From: CAYJAY01 sp964368445
GTDB taxonomy: Bacteria; Bacillota; Clostridia; Oscillospirales; Ruminococcaceae
Direction: 5' to 3'
Assembly (NCBI GenBank): GCA_964368445.1
Contig: CAYJAY010000044.1
Coordinates: 1-14,680, forward strand
Length of the DNA: 14,680 bases
The notes under the pieces are model-generated. The model searched no databases and was not told the origin of the DNA. It saw nothing but the letters and a program-made list of their open reading frames with translations. A program made the position numbers and the translations under genes. Shown here piece by piece: positions 1 to 7,437 of this stretch; the stretch's first letter is position 1, and each line of letters begins with the position of its first letter.

Positions 1-2
1 CC

Positions 3-38
3 AAAAATTTCTCTTGTTAAGGCGAGGGAAATTTTTTG
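3..38 (+). terminator. Intrinsic terminator of an upstream off-window gene
   Basis: Bases 3-14 pair with 25-36 in a 12-bp stem with one G-U pair and a 10-nt loop. The right arm runs into a T tract (32-37). This fits a rho-independent terminator for a rightward gene that ends before the window. The A tract on the left arm could also let it act on the other strand. Confidence 0.6.
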
Positions 39-121
39 TTATATGCTGTTTTTTTGTGTCTTAGAAAAAAAGCAAACGAATAACTTAAAAATAAAAGAAA
101 AGAAAAGGTTGGGTCTTAATC

Positions 122-1345
122 ATGAAAAAATATCTATGCTTAATTTTACCCTTGTTTATTATTATAATTTTTACTGCTTGTTCTTCACAAACCGAACAAC
201 CCGAAATAAATGTAGAGCAAAACACGCAAAACGTTGAACAACCCGCCGAAACACCAGAACCTAGCTTGCAAATAGAACAACCAAACATATCAAAAAGCTT
301 TACGCTGGATCTTTCGGAAAATTTTTACACCGGGAGTCATTATGACATTATAGAGATTTCTGACAAAATTGTTGTGGCATATTCCGTCATGAGTGAGAAG
401 TCCCCCGACAAATTTGAAACGGTTATAGAATTTTTAGACAAGTCAACAGGGGAGAAAATCAATGGGTTAACCATTTCCGAAAGTTATGTTGCCAGAAGCT
501 TGGAATATGACAAAAAAACAGACGGTGTCCAGTTCAAAACGATAGGTGATTTTGATTGCTTTATCTATAGTATTGACAACAATTACAATATGATTATACA
601 CGATATCCCCGAAAACCTACTGAGTGAAGAAATAGAGCAACTGAATGAAAGCAACTATGCATACTGGCAGTACAGCCAAAATATTTTTTCGTTCGACGGA
701 ACACCGGAATTTTTAGAAAGCAACCCAAACAACGCTTGGTGGGCAGTTTCAAATTCCGAAGGGATATTTGTGCAACCTATTGAGGGAAATCAAAACTCTG
801 AATTTTTTATTTCGAACGAGATAATAAATGATGAATACGATTTTCCGGTATACGATGATATTCCGCCGGCTCACTTTAGCGATGTCAAACTTATGAGGGG
901 CGGAGAGATATTGGTTGCCACCGTCGTAAGCCCGATGGCGCAAAGTGGAAATGTTGGGCTTTACACATTAAATATAAAAACGGGCGAAGAAACGTGGTAT
1001 AAAGATATATTTTCTGCTATGGTTGCATCGGTGGACTACCAGGATGACAACACAGTTGTAGCGTTTGGTTACGACTTTGTAACCTTTATCGACCTTAATA
1101 AAGGTGAAAAGGAAGTTTTGCAAACCCCCGAGTTTACATTTTTTATGACGTACGACTTCGAGAATTTTTTTGATACGTCGTTAGAAAACGGAACGGAAAA
1201 TCTTTATATAACAAACAGTGGTTTAGGAATAGAGAAACAAATTCTAAAACAGTTTGATACCCCGTCGATATATGTTATGAGAGTAACCGAAAACTTTGTG
1301 TTTGTTGCGTTAGACGACGGCGAATGTGTAGCCGTTTCGTATTAA
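122..1345 (+). CDS. Predicted lipoprotein of unknown function, possibly beta-propeller
   Basis: This is a 407-residue protein that I do not recognise. The N-terminus is a lipoprotein signal: MKK, a hydrophobic stretch at residues 5-17, then a lipobox ending FTAC with Cys20 as the predicted lipidated residue. An acidic, Glu/Gln/Pro-rich linker follows to about residue 60, so the rest should sit outside the membrane. Residues near 275-335 contain strands such as LYTLNIKTGEETWYKD and VTFIDLNKGEKEV. These resemble PQQ/WD-like propeller blades, where a quantity 'in GE..W' closes a blade, but this is an impression of fold and not a domain match. The upstream AAAGG (104-108) is 13 nt from the ATG, so the ribosome binding site is weak. 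The gene stands about 105 nt before the SEDS gene. A link to wall synthesis is suggested only by position. Confidence 0.8.
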   Translation: MKKYLCLILPLFIIIIFTACSSQTEQPEINVEQNTQNVEQPAETPEPSLQIEQPNISKSFTLDLSENFYTGSHYDIIEISDKIVVAYSVMSEKSPDKFETVIEFLDKSTGEKINGLTISESYVARSLEYDKKTDGVQFKTIGDFDCFIYSIDNNYNMIIHDIPENLLSEEIEQLNESNYAYWQYSQNIFSFDGTPEFLESNPNNAWWAVSNSEGIFVQPIEGNQNSEFFISNEIINDEYDFPVYDDIPPAHFSDVKLMRGGEILVATVVSPMAQSGNVGLYTLNIKTGEETWYKDIFSAMVASVDYQDDNTVVAFGYDFVTFIDLNKGEKEVLQTPEFTFFMTYDFENFFDTSLENGTENLYITNSGLGIEKQILKQFDTPSIYVMRVTENFVFVALDDGECVAVSY

Positions 1346-1450
1346 TAAGTTTCTTTACAATATATTAATATTTTTGTGATATACTTAAATTAACATTCAT
1401 TTTTATGGAAAATTTGTTTAAAATAAAGATAACAAATAACGGAGAACTAG

Positions 1451-3238
1451 ATGTCGGAACTTATAACAAATTTTTTTCCTAACCCCGAGATAACGCGAGC
1501 GTTTCTTGTGCAGTTGGTTGAAACAAATGCCAACCTATTCGGTTGGTTTAATGCTATTTCGAGAATTGTTCTTGCGCTTCTTGCTGTCGTTGTGGTTGCG
1601 CGGTGTATATATTCGCTTTTTGCAACACAAAATCCTCTTGAGACATGGTGTTATTTTGATACTTTAGACGGATATCATATTCCGGTTCATCATTGGGAAA
1701 ACATAGTAGGACGGTCGTTACAAAGCGATATTGTGCTGAATGTACCGACGGTAAGCCGAAACCACGCCGCTATTATACGAGATAACGACGGAAGCTATAC
1801 CATAACCGATCTTGAGAGCAAGGGCGGGATTTTTGTCAGCGGCGAAAAAATAGAAAAACAAAAAAAACTTGAATTTGGCGAGATTGTCGACATTGGTGGG
1901 GTCAAAGGATTTTTACGACCGCTTAACAAAGACGAAGAGGTAATGTCAACCAACCGACAACGACCAAACAGGATATCACATTTTACGTCACTTTATCTTC
2001 TTTCGATCTTTCAAATAGTCATGGCGTGTACATTAATATTCAACATGCCGGAGCGTTTTAGATATGAGATACCGTTGAGTTTTATCTTTCTTTGTGCCAT
2101 GATGTGGTTTTACACAATATTCTTTAAGATAATTAAACGCATAGGTTTTGAAATAGATATAATGGCGTTTTTTCTTGCAACACTAGGGCTTACAGTTGCG
2201 GCTTCGTTTAATCCAACACTTGTAGCAAAACAATTTTTGGCTATCGTTTGCGGAGTTGTTGCGTTTTTGTTTATCGGAACATATCTTAGAGACCTTAAAA
2301 GAGCGGTTGCGTTAAGGCCTTTGGTAGGAATATTGACGGTTGGGTTGTTGCTTTTTACGGTGGTTTTCGGAACCGTTGTATACGGAGCAAGAAACTGGGT
2401 TTTTATCGGAGGTGTGTCTATCCAACTTTCGGAACTTGCAAAGATAACGTTTGTATATGCCGGTTCTGCAACGCTTGCAACGCTTTTGACAAAGCATAAC
2501 CTAATATTGTTTTTAGGGCTTACGGTATCGTGTGCGGGGTTGCTTGCGATAATGGGTGACTTTGGCGCGGCGGTTATCTTTTTCATTGCGTTTATCGTCG
2601 CGGCATACATGCGCTCGGGAGACCTTCGAACGATTGCGTTGATTTTGGGTGGGGCATTGTTTGCGTTTTTAATCGTAATAAGGTTTAGGCCGTATATATT
2701 AAGCCGTTTTTCCACCTGGCGAAATGCTTGGATTTTCCCACATGACGGGGGTTTCCAACAGTCGAGAACGATGTCCGCCGCCGCAAGCGGAGGGCTTTTC
2801 GGAACGGGCGCCGGAACAGGTTGGCTTAAAAACATACCGGCCGCAAATACCGACCTTGTGTTCGGATACCTGTCGGAAGAACTAGGGCTGTTGGTTGCGC
2901 TTGCCGCCGCCGCTTGCATAGTTGGATTTGCGGTTTTTTCCGCGATGAGCGCACGAAACGCTCGAAGCACGTTTTACTCGATAGCGGCGTGCACCGCGTC
3001 GTCTATGATGCTTTTCCAGATGATTTTAAACATCTTCGGTTCACTTGATATTCTTCCGCTCACCGGCGTAACGTTTCCGTTTGTGTCGACGGGCGGTTCA
3101 AGCATAGTTTCTTGTTTTGGTTTGCTAAGTTTTGTTAAAGCGGTCGACAATAGGCAAAACGCAAGCTTTGCCGCACGGCTTCAAAAGAGCATATTAAATA
3201 AAAATAAGAAAAATAATAAAGTTGAAGTTTCGGGGTAA
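1451..3238 (+). CDS. FHA domain-SEDS glycosyltransferase fusion (FtsW/RodA/SpoVE family)
   Basis: SEDS proteins polymerise lipid II into glycan strands in the membrane, working with a class B PBP. This 595-residue protein has a first membrane helix (about 34-58), then an FHA domain (about 67-155) with GRS at 87-89 and SRNHA at 102-106. The usual S-x-N-G-T turn reads SKGGI (123-127). The SEDS core (about 178-565) has QLSELAK (325-331), MGDFGAA (368-374), NTDLVF with Asp468 matching the essential extracellular aspartate, and LPLTGVTFPFVSTGGSS (535-551). At 595 residues it is longer than ordinary FtsW/RodA (about 370-420), and the FHA part accounts for the extra length. FHA domains bind phosphothreonine, so control by a Ser/Thr kinase such as PrkC is inferred. 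GGAGAA at 1441-1446 supports the ATG. The PBP gene starts 13 nt downstream. RodA, FtsW and SpoVE cannot be told apart here; the pairing favours a RodA/PbpA-type unit. Confidence 0.93.
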   Translation: MSELITNFFPNPEITRAFLVQLVETNANLFGWFNAISRIVLALLAVVVVARCIYSLFATQNPLETWCYFDTLDGYHIPVHHWENIVGRSLQSDIVLNVPTVSRNHAAIIRDNDGSYTITDLESKGGIFVSGEKIEKQKKLEFGEIVDIGGVKGFLRPLNKDEEVMSTNRQRPNRISHFTSLYLLSIFQIVMACTLIFNMPERFRYEIPLSFIFLCAMMWFYTIFFKIIKRIGFEIDIMAFFLATLGLTVAASFNPTLVAKQFLAIVCGVVAFLFIGTYLRDLKRAVALRPLVGILTVGLLLFTVVFGTVVYGARNWVFIGGVSIQLSELAKITFVYAGSATLATLLTKHNLILFLGLTVSCAGLLAIMGDFGAAVIFFIAFIVAAYMRSGDLRTIALILGGALFAFLIVIRFRPYILSRFSTWRNAWIFPHDGGFQQSRTMSAAASGGLFGTGAGTGWLKNIPAANTDLVFGYLSEELGLLVALAAAACIVGFAVFSAMSARNARSTFYSIAACTASSMMLFQMILNIFGSLDILPLTGVTFPFVSTGGSSIVSCFGLLSFVKAVDNRQNASFAARLQKSILNKNKKNNKVEVSG

Positions 3239-3251
3239 AGGGGGTAAAGCT

Positions 3252-4619
3252 GTGAAAAAAGTTGCGTCAAGGGCAATAGCGACACTTATATTGGTCGGTA
3301 TATTCATAATCGGTTTATCCTTTTATTTAGTTAACCTTGTGTCAGACGGAGATATGTGGGTTTCGTTTCCCGTCAATAGTCATGCGTACTACGAAGGGGT
3401 TTTAAATCGCGGAACGATTTTAGATCGAAACGGCGAAGTGTTGGCATCGGTTGCGGACAACAAAAGGATATATTCTGCCGACGAGACAACTAAAAGAGCT
3501 ACTCTGCACGTAGTTGGAGACCGAGAAGGGAACATTGGTACCGGAATTCTCTCGCAGTATGACACAGAGCTTATGGGGTATGATTTTGTTAACGGGGCAT
3601 ACTCTCTTTCCGAAAAAGGGAACAAGGTTAATCTAACACTGGACGCATATGTGTCGAGTGTCGCAAGAGAGGCGTTAGGTTATCGTAACGGCGCAGTGGT
3701 TGTTTATGACTATATCAAAGGGGATATAGTGGCGATGACAAGCACCCCGACGTTTGACCCATATCAAGATATAGAACTCGACGAGGACGACGACAGCGGT
3801 ATCTATATCAATCGTGGGGTATCCTCGACATACACTCCGGGGTCTGTCTTTAAAACGGTAACGCTTGCGGCAGCAATAGAGACTATTCCTGACCTTTTTG
3901 AGATGGAGTTTTTCTGCGACGGTTCGGTGACGGTTGCGGGCGAAGAGATTAAATGTGCCGGGGTTCATGGCACGATAGACATAAACGAGGCGCTGTCATA
4001 TTCCTGCAACGTTGCGTTTTCCGAGGTGTCTTTAATTTTAGGCGGTGAAACTATAGAAAACTATGCCGCACGAGCCGGCTTGCTTTCACCGGTCGATATA
4101 GGGCGAATTCCAACCGCGTCAGGACGTTTTGACCTAGCTCCAAACGGCAGTTCCGATCTTGCGTGGTCGGGGATTGGGCAGTATAATGATCTTGTTAATC
4201 CAACTGCTATGGCGAGGTTTATGGGGGCGATTGCAAACGGCGGAACAGCTTCAAACCCTGGATTGGTGGATAGTATAACGACGGACGGCGGAGTTGTTGC
4301 GGCGATGCCGGAAATGTGGGACGACGTTCGTTTGCTAAACAGGTCGACGGCAGACATGATTAAAGAGATGATGATTGACACGGCACAAAACTATTACGGA
4401 ACGTGGCGTTTCCCCGAAGGTTTGGTTGTTGGGGCAAAGTCGGGAACCGCTGAAGTTGCAAAGGAAGATATTCCGCATTCGTGGTTTGTTGGGTTTTGTG
4501 ACGATGAAAACATGCCGTATGCGTTTGCTGTTATAGTTGAACACGGTGGTTGGGGGCTTGACGCGGCGGCTGGAGTAGCTTCAAGCGTTATCGACGCGTT
4601 GTATCAACAAACATATTAG
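3252..4619 (+). CDS. Class B penicillin-binding protein (PbpA/PBP2-like transpeptidase)
   Basis: This DD-transpeptidase cross-links peptidoglycan outside the membrane and is the expected partner of the SEDS protein just upstream. I chose the GTG at 3252 (455 residues) because AAAGGGGG at 3237-3244 lies 7 nt before it. An in-frame TTG at 3222 would add ten residues and overlap the SEDS gene. The N-terminus is a short basic tail and one membrane anchor (about 5-31). NRGTILDRNGEVLA (about 52-65) is the conserved N-terminal box of class B PBPs. The catalytic motifs are complete: SVFK (Ser198, Lys201), SCN (251-253) and KSGT (396-399). The length matches short PbpA-type proteins, without a PASTA tail. 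An ABC-style order of FHA, RodA and PbpA genes is also known from actinobacteria. A role in elongation or sporulation cannot be separated from sequence alone. Confidence 0.93.
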   Translation: MKKVASRAIATLILVGIFIIGLSFYLVNLVSDGDMWVSFPVNSHAYYEGVLNRGTILDRNGEVLASVADNKRIYSADETTKRATLHVVGDREGNIGTGILSQYDTELMGYDFVNGAYSLSEKGNKVNLTLDAYVSSVAREALGYRNGAVVVYDYIKGDIVAMTSTPTFDPYQDIELDEDDDSGIYINRGVSSTYTPGSVFKTVTLAAAIETIPDLFEMEFFCDGSVTVAGEEIKCAGVHGTIDINEALSYSCNVAFSEVSLILGGETIENYAARAGLLSPVDIGRIPTASGRFDLAPNGSSDLAWSGIGQYNDLVNPTAMARFMGAIANGGTASNPGLVDSITTDGGVVAAMPEMWDDVRLLNRSTADMIKEMMIDTAQNYYGTWRFPEGLVVGAKSGTAEVAKEDIPHSWFVGFCDDENMPYAFAVIVEHGGWGLDAAAGVASSVIDALYQQTY

Positions 4620-4636
4620 TATTAAAGGTAGAATTT

Positions 4637-4693
4637 AAAAAGGATTTTTGGTATAATTACAGTCTATGTTATATCAAGTTAAATCCTTTTTTT
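4637..4693 (+). terminator. Long two-part intrinsic terminator after the PBP gene
   Basis: Bases 4637-4647 pair perfectly with 4681-4691 (11 bp). Inside this, 4648-4656 pairs with 4669-4677 (9 bp, one G-U), leaving a GTT bulge at 4678-4680 and a 12-nt loop. A run of T follows (4687-4693). The stem is about 20 bp and AT-rich. It should end the SEDS-PBP transcript, and the A tract on the left makes action in both directions possible. Confidence 0.75.
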
Positions 4694-4703
4694 GTTGTAT
4701 AAT
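4675..4703 (+). promoter_or_regulatory. Possible promoter for the O-acylation gene pair
   Basis: A perfect TATAAT lies at 4698-4703, right after the terminator and 43 nt before the chosen start of the SGNH gene. No good -35 box is visible: the bases 17 nt upstream (4675-4680) read CAAGTT and fall inside the terminator stem. The assignment rests on the -10 box and on the need for a new start after the terminator. Confidence 0.4.
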
Positions 4704-4745
4704 TTTTATGCCTAAAATATTTTGATTGAAGGAACTGTTATAGAG

Positions 4746-5729
4746 ATGGTTTTGCGACTGTTTAAAAAAATATTTATAGCGTTTGTGCCGATAATAATAG
4801 CGGTTATTTTGTTCTTTTTGTTCGAGACATACGACTATTTTGGAGTTAAGGGAACAAGCCTTTATTCCTCAAAACCCCTTTCGACTATGCGAGAACTTAT
4901 CTTGACCGACAATAACAATATAATACTCGGAGCGTCACAGATGGCGAACCTTAACGTCGACTATATCGAAGAGTTGACGGGAGACAGGTATACAATGCTT
5001 GCGTTTGGTGGGGCAAATATGGACGAGACGGTCGAAAGTTTTTGGTATGCCGCAGACAGGGTCGAACTTGAAAAAGTCGTTATCGGAATGAATTTTTACA
5101 CGATGGACGACAGCAAGGTCGGGGGAAGAATGGACGATGTTATAAAATCCTCTGAAATTGTTTTGTATTTTATGAGCCATTTTAACTATTGGCTTGAAGC
5201 CATAAACGGCGCAAAGGTTGCGGCACTTGATGCTTATGCCAACATCACTGGCGACCAATCGGTGCGAGAGATTGCGGACGATCCGTCGTCGTTCTCCCAA
5301 CCCGATCCCGTTTTTCCAACCGACACAAAAGATGGATATCGAAGCGACCTTGCTGATTATTCCGTTTTAATAGATGAAAACACATTAAATTATGGTGGTG
5401 TCGAAAACAACTTGGCGTCACTTTTGGAGATAGCAGAATATTGCGACAACAACAACATACAATTGACATTTGTATTTTCTCCGGTTCATAAATCCGTTTA
5501 TGAGAACGTTGTTATACCAAAAGGCTTTGAACAGCATATCGAACGGTATAAAACCGCCTTAAAAGGTACGGCGACGATATATGATTTTGAAGTTATCAAC
5601 GAGTTTACGTCGAACGACGACAACTTTATAGACGGTTTTCACGTAGTGCTTGAAAACAAAAAGCTTATGGCTAGGATAATTTTTGCTGGCGAACAAACCG
5701 ATATTTGCGAAATATATCCGCAAAGCTAA
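4746..5729 (+). CDS. Membrane-anchored SGNH-like protein, partner of the MBOAT acyltransferase
   Basis: This is probably the extracytoplasmic half of an O-acylation system, taking an acyl group passed through the MBOAT protein and placing it on a surface polymer. I chose the ATG at 4746 (327 residues) with GAAGGAA at 4728-4734; a TTG at 4722 would add eight residues and lacks a ribosome binding site. After a basic tail comes one membrane anchor (about 9-26), then a soluble domain. LGASQM (about 61-66, Ser64) fits the SGNH nucleophile block, and DGFH near the C-terminus (Asp296, His299) fits the Asp/His block. VIGMNFYTMDD (about 112-122) resembles the 'hydrophobic GhxF' strand of DltD/AlgJ-type proteins. 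The MBOAT gene follows after 72 nt with no terminator between, so they are probably co-transcribed. The target could be peptidoglycan, teichoic acid or an exopolysaccharide; sequence does not decide. Confidence 0.75.
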   Translation: MVLRLFKKIFIAFVPIIIAVILFFLFETYDYFGVKGTSLYSSKPLSTMRELILTDNNNIILGASQMANLNVDYIEELTGDRYTMLAFGGANMDETVESFWYAADRVELEKVVIGMNFYTMDDSKVGGRMDDVIKSSEIVLYFMSHFNYWLEAINGAKVAALDAYANITGDQSVREIADDPSSFSQPDPVFPTDTKDGYRSDLADYSVLIDENTLNYGGVENNLASLLEIAEYCDNNNIQLTFVFSPVHKSVYENVVIPKGFEQHIERYKTALKGTATIYDFEVINEFTSNDDNFIDGFHVVLENKKLMARIIFAGEQTDICEIYPQS

Positions 5730-5742
5730 AATCATTTCCAAG

Positions 5743-5764
5743 ATCTTCGTCGTAAGACGGAGAT
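5743..5764 (+). repeat. Small hairpin between the SGNH and MBOAT genes
   Basis: Bases 5743-5751 pair with 5756-5764 (9 bp, one wobble) around a GTAA loop. No T tract follows, so it is not a standard terminator. The right arm, with TAAGACGGAGAT, resembles TAAGGCGGAGAT in the repeat at the right end of the window (14603-14614), so it may be a decayed part of the same repeat family. It could also simply stabilise the mRNA. Confidence 0.4.
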
Positions 5765-5801
5765 TATATGAAACAAAAAACAAACGAAAGAGAATCCTTG
5801 T

Positions 5802-7334
5802 ATGCTTTTAAATTCAGTAACATTTTTAATTTTTCTTTTGGTAGTTTCGATTATATATCTAAATATAGGGAGAAAATTTCAAAATGCATTTTTGCTGCTT
5901 ACGAGCTTTGTGTTTTATATCGTGGGCGCGCCGCAATATGCTTTTTTGCTTATTCTAACGACCGGTATTGCTTTTTTGGGCGGATTGAGAATAGAAAAGG
6001 CATCGACACAAAAAGCAAAAAACACTATCGCGACGCTGGTTATATTGTATTCTGTTTTTGTTTTAGTGTTTTTTAAATATTTCAATTTTATAAGCAAAAC
6101 TGTTTCGCTTGCACTTTCGGGAACGGCTGGGGGCGCGTTGTCACTTGTGCTTCCAATTGGTATTAGTTTTTATACGTTCCAGCTTATAGGATATATTCTA
6201 GACGTTACAAGAGGCAAGATAGACGCGGAAAAAAACTTTATCGACTTTGCGCTTTTTATGAGTTTTTTCCCGCAAATTCTTTCGGGCCCAATTGGCAGGG
6301 CATCTGAACTTTTGCCACAATATAAACAACACCATGTTTTTGATTATGGGAGAACGGTTGAAGCGTTACAGCGCATCTTGCAAGGTGCGTTTAAAAAGGT
6401 TGTTGTCGCAAATGGTATTGGGGTTATTGTGGATGGCTATTTTGGCGTTTTAAACGAATGTCGTGGCGCGTCACTTATAGTTGCTATGTTGCTTTATTTT
6501 GTCCAACTATATGCCGATTTTTCGGGATACACCGACATGGCGATAGGCTCGGCGAAACTTCTCGGCATTAAACTTCGCGAAAACTTTTCGGCGCCCTATC
6601 TTTCGAGAAACTACTCTACGTTTTGGAGTAGGTGGCACATATCCCTTTCGTCGTGGTTACAAGATTATATATTTACTCCGCTCGTTTGGTCGAGATGGTT
6701 TAATAAAGTTGTGTACAAAAACAAATGGGAAGAAAAAGCTCCTCATTTTATAGCAAACATATTTATTGTTTTTGTCATAAGCGGAATATGGCACGGAGCA
6801 ACGCTAAACTTTTTAATATGGGGTTGTTTGCAGGGATTGTTTAGGATAGGGGAAGAGCTTATCCACAAATGGCGTAAACGTCCGAAAAAGATAAAAAACA
6901 AGATGTTGGACAAACTTCGAAACGCCTCAAAGATTTTGTTTGTCAACGTTCTTTGGATTTTTTCGCTTATCTTTTTCCGTGCTCCAACCGTTTCGGAAGC
7001 TTTTTATGTTGTATCAAACATGTTTCTGCCCGAAAAAGAGGGGACATATCTTGTCAGAATTCTTGATTTTGCAAGTAAACAGATAAGCCGAAGCACAAGC
7101 TATTATGCGCTTTATTTTGGATTGATAGTTTTAGGGATAGTGTTTATTATCTATAGTGATTATAAAACCGCAAGTAACATAAAAAAAGGGATCGACAACA
7201 ACGCGTTATCGTCCCTTTCAAAAACAAAAAGATGGATTTTATATTGGTTTTTGGGGCTTTCGACTGTGATTTTTTATCTAATCGGAATGTCGGGCGCGGC
7301 TATCTCATCACAGTTTTTGTATATGGGGTATTAA
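5802..7334 (+). CDS. MBOAT family membrane O-acyltransferase (AlgI/DltB/PatA-like)
   Basis: MBOAT proteins move an acyl group, usually acetyl from a cytoplasmic donor, across or within the membrane for transfer to a polymer. This 510-residue protein is strongly hydrophobic with many membrane segments, as in the family (about 380-520 residues). Recognisable blocks are LPIGISFYTFQ (117-127), SGPIGR (161-166), YADFSGYTDMAIGSAKLLGI (237-256), the signature RWHISLSSWLQDYIF (277-291, His279), and GIWHGATLNFLIWG (328-341) with the catalytic-type His331. AAAGAGAA at 5787-5794 sits 7 nt before the ATG. The upstream SGNH protein is the expected acceptor-side partner, as in AlgI with AlgJ/AlgX or PatA with PatB. 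The C-terminus has further helices after about 435. The exact acceptor is unknown; nearness to the RodA/PBP pair makes peptidoglycan one candidate. Confidence 0.93.
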   Translation: MLLNSVTFLIFLLVVSIIYLNIGRKFQNAFLLLTSFVFYIVGAPQYAFLLILTTGIAFLGGLRIEKASTQKAKNTIATLVILYSVFVLVFFKYFNFISKTVSLALSGTAGGALSLVLPIGISFYTFQLIGYILDVTRGKIDAEKNFIDFALFMSFFPQILSGPIGRASELLPQYKQHHVFDYGRTVEALQRILQGAFKKVVVANGIGVIVDGYFGVLNECRGASLIVAMLLYFVQLYADFSGYTDMAIGSAKLLGIKLRENFSAPYLSRNYSTFWSRWHISLSSWLQDYIFTPLVWSRWFNKVVYKNKWEEKAPHFIANIFIVFVISGIWHGATLNFLIWGCLQGLFRIGEELIHKWRKRPKKIKNKMLDKLRNASKILFVNVLWIFSLIFFRAPTVSEAFYVVSNMFLPEKEGTYLVRILDFASKQISRSTSYYALYFGLIVLGIVFIIYSDYKTASNIKKGIDNNALSSLSKTKRWILYWFLGLSTVIFYLIGMSGAAISSQFLYMGY

Positions 7335-7382
7335 AGATTTCGCTGTTTTGCGATGATGTGAGTGAAAAATTAATAATAGTAA

Positions 7383-7424
7383 TTGGAGCTGATTTGAAAC
7401 AATTTTGTTTCAAACCAGCTCCAA
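7383..7424. terminator. Convergent, probably bidirectional terminator
   Basis: Bases 7383-7391 and 7393-7400 pair with 7416-7424 and 7407-7414, giving an 18-position stem with one A/C mismatch and a 6-nt loop AATTTT. It lies between the ends of the MBOAT gene (plus) and the epimerase gene (minus). T-rich DNA follows on the plus side (7426-7429) but the tracts are weak on both sides, so I call it from stem quality and position. Confidence 0.65.
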
Positions 7425-7437
7425 ATTTTAGATGTAT

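Noticed and set aside
1354..1424. A promoter before the FHA-SEDS gene (TTTACA at 1354, TATACT at 1380, or TAAAAT at 1419)
   Set aside because: The spacing of the first pair is 20 nt and the second -10 lacks a good -35, so none is listed. A promoter in this AT-rich 105-nt gap is still likely, since the preceding gene has no visible terminator and could also read through.
2110..2970. A 286-codon open frame on the minus strand inside the SEDS gene
   Set aside because: It lies fully antisense to a well-supported gene with family motifs; the product is low-complexity (Ala, Pro, Lys, Asn rich) and has no ribosome binding site or family features.
4652..4657. A TATAAT box before the SGNH gene
   Set aside because: It forms part of the terminator stem and has no -35 partner. 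The TATAAT at 4698-4703 is better placed.
5768..6076. A 102-codon plus-strand frame overlapping the MBOAT start
   Set aside because: It is out of frame with the MBOAT gene, covers its first 90 codons and reads as Phe/Tyr/Cys-rich shadow sequence. The MBOAT frame has the family motifs.
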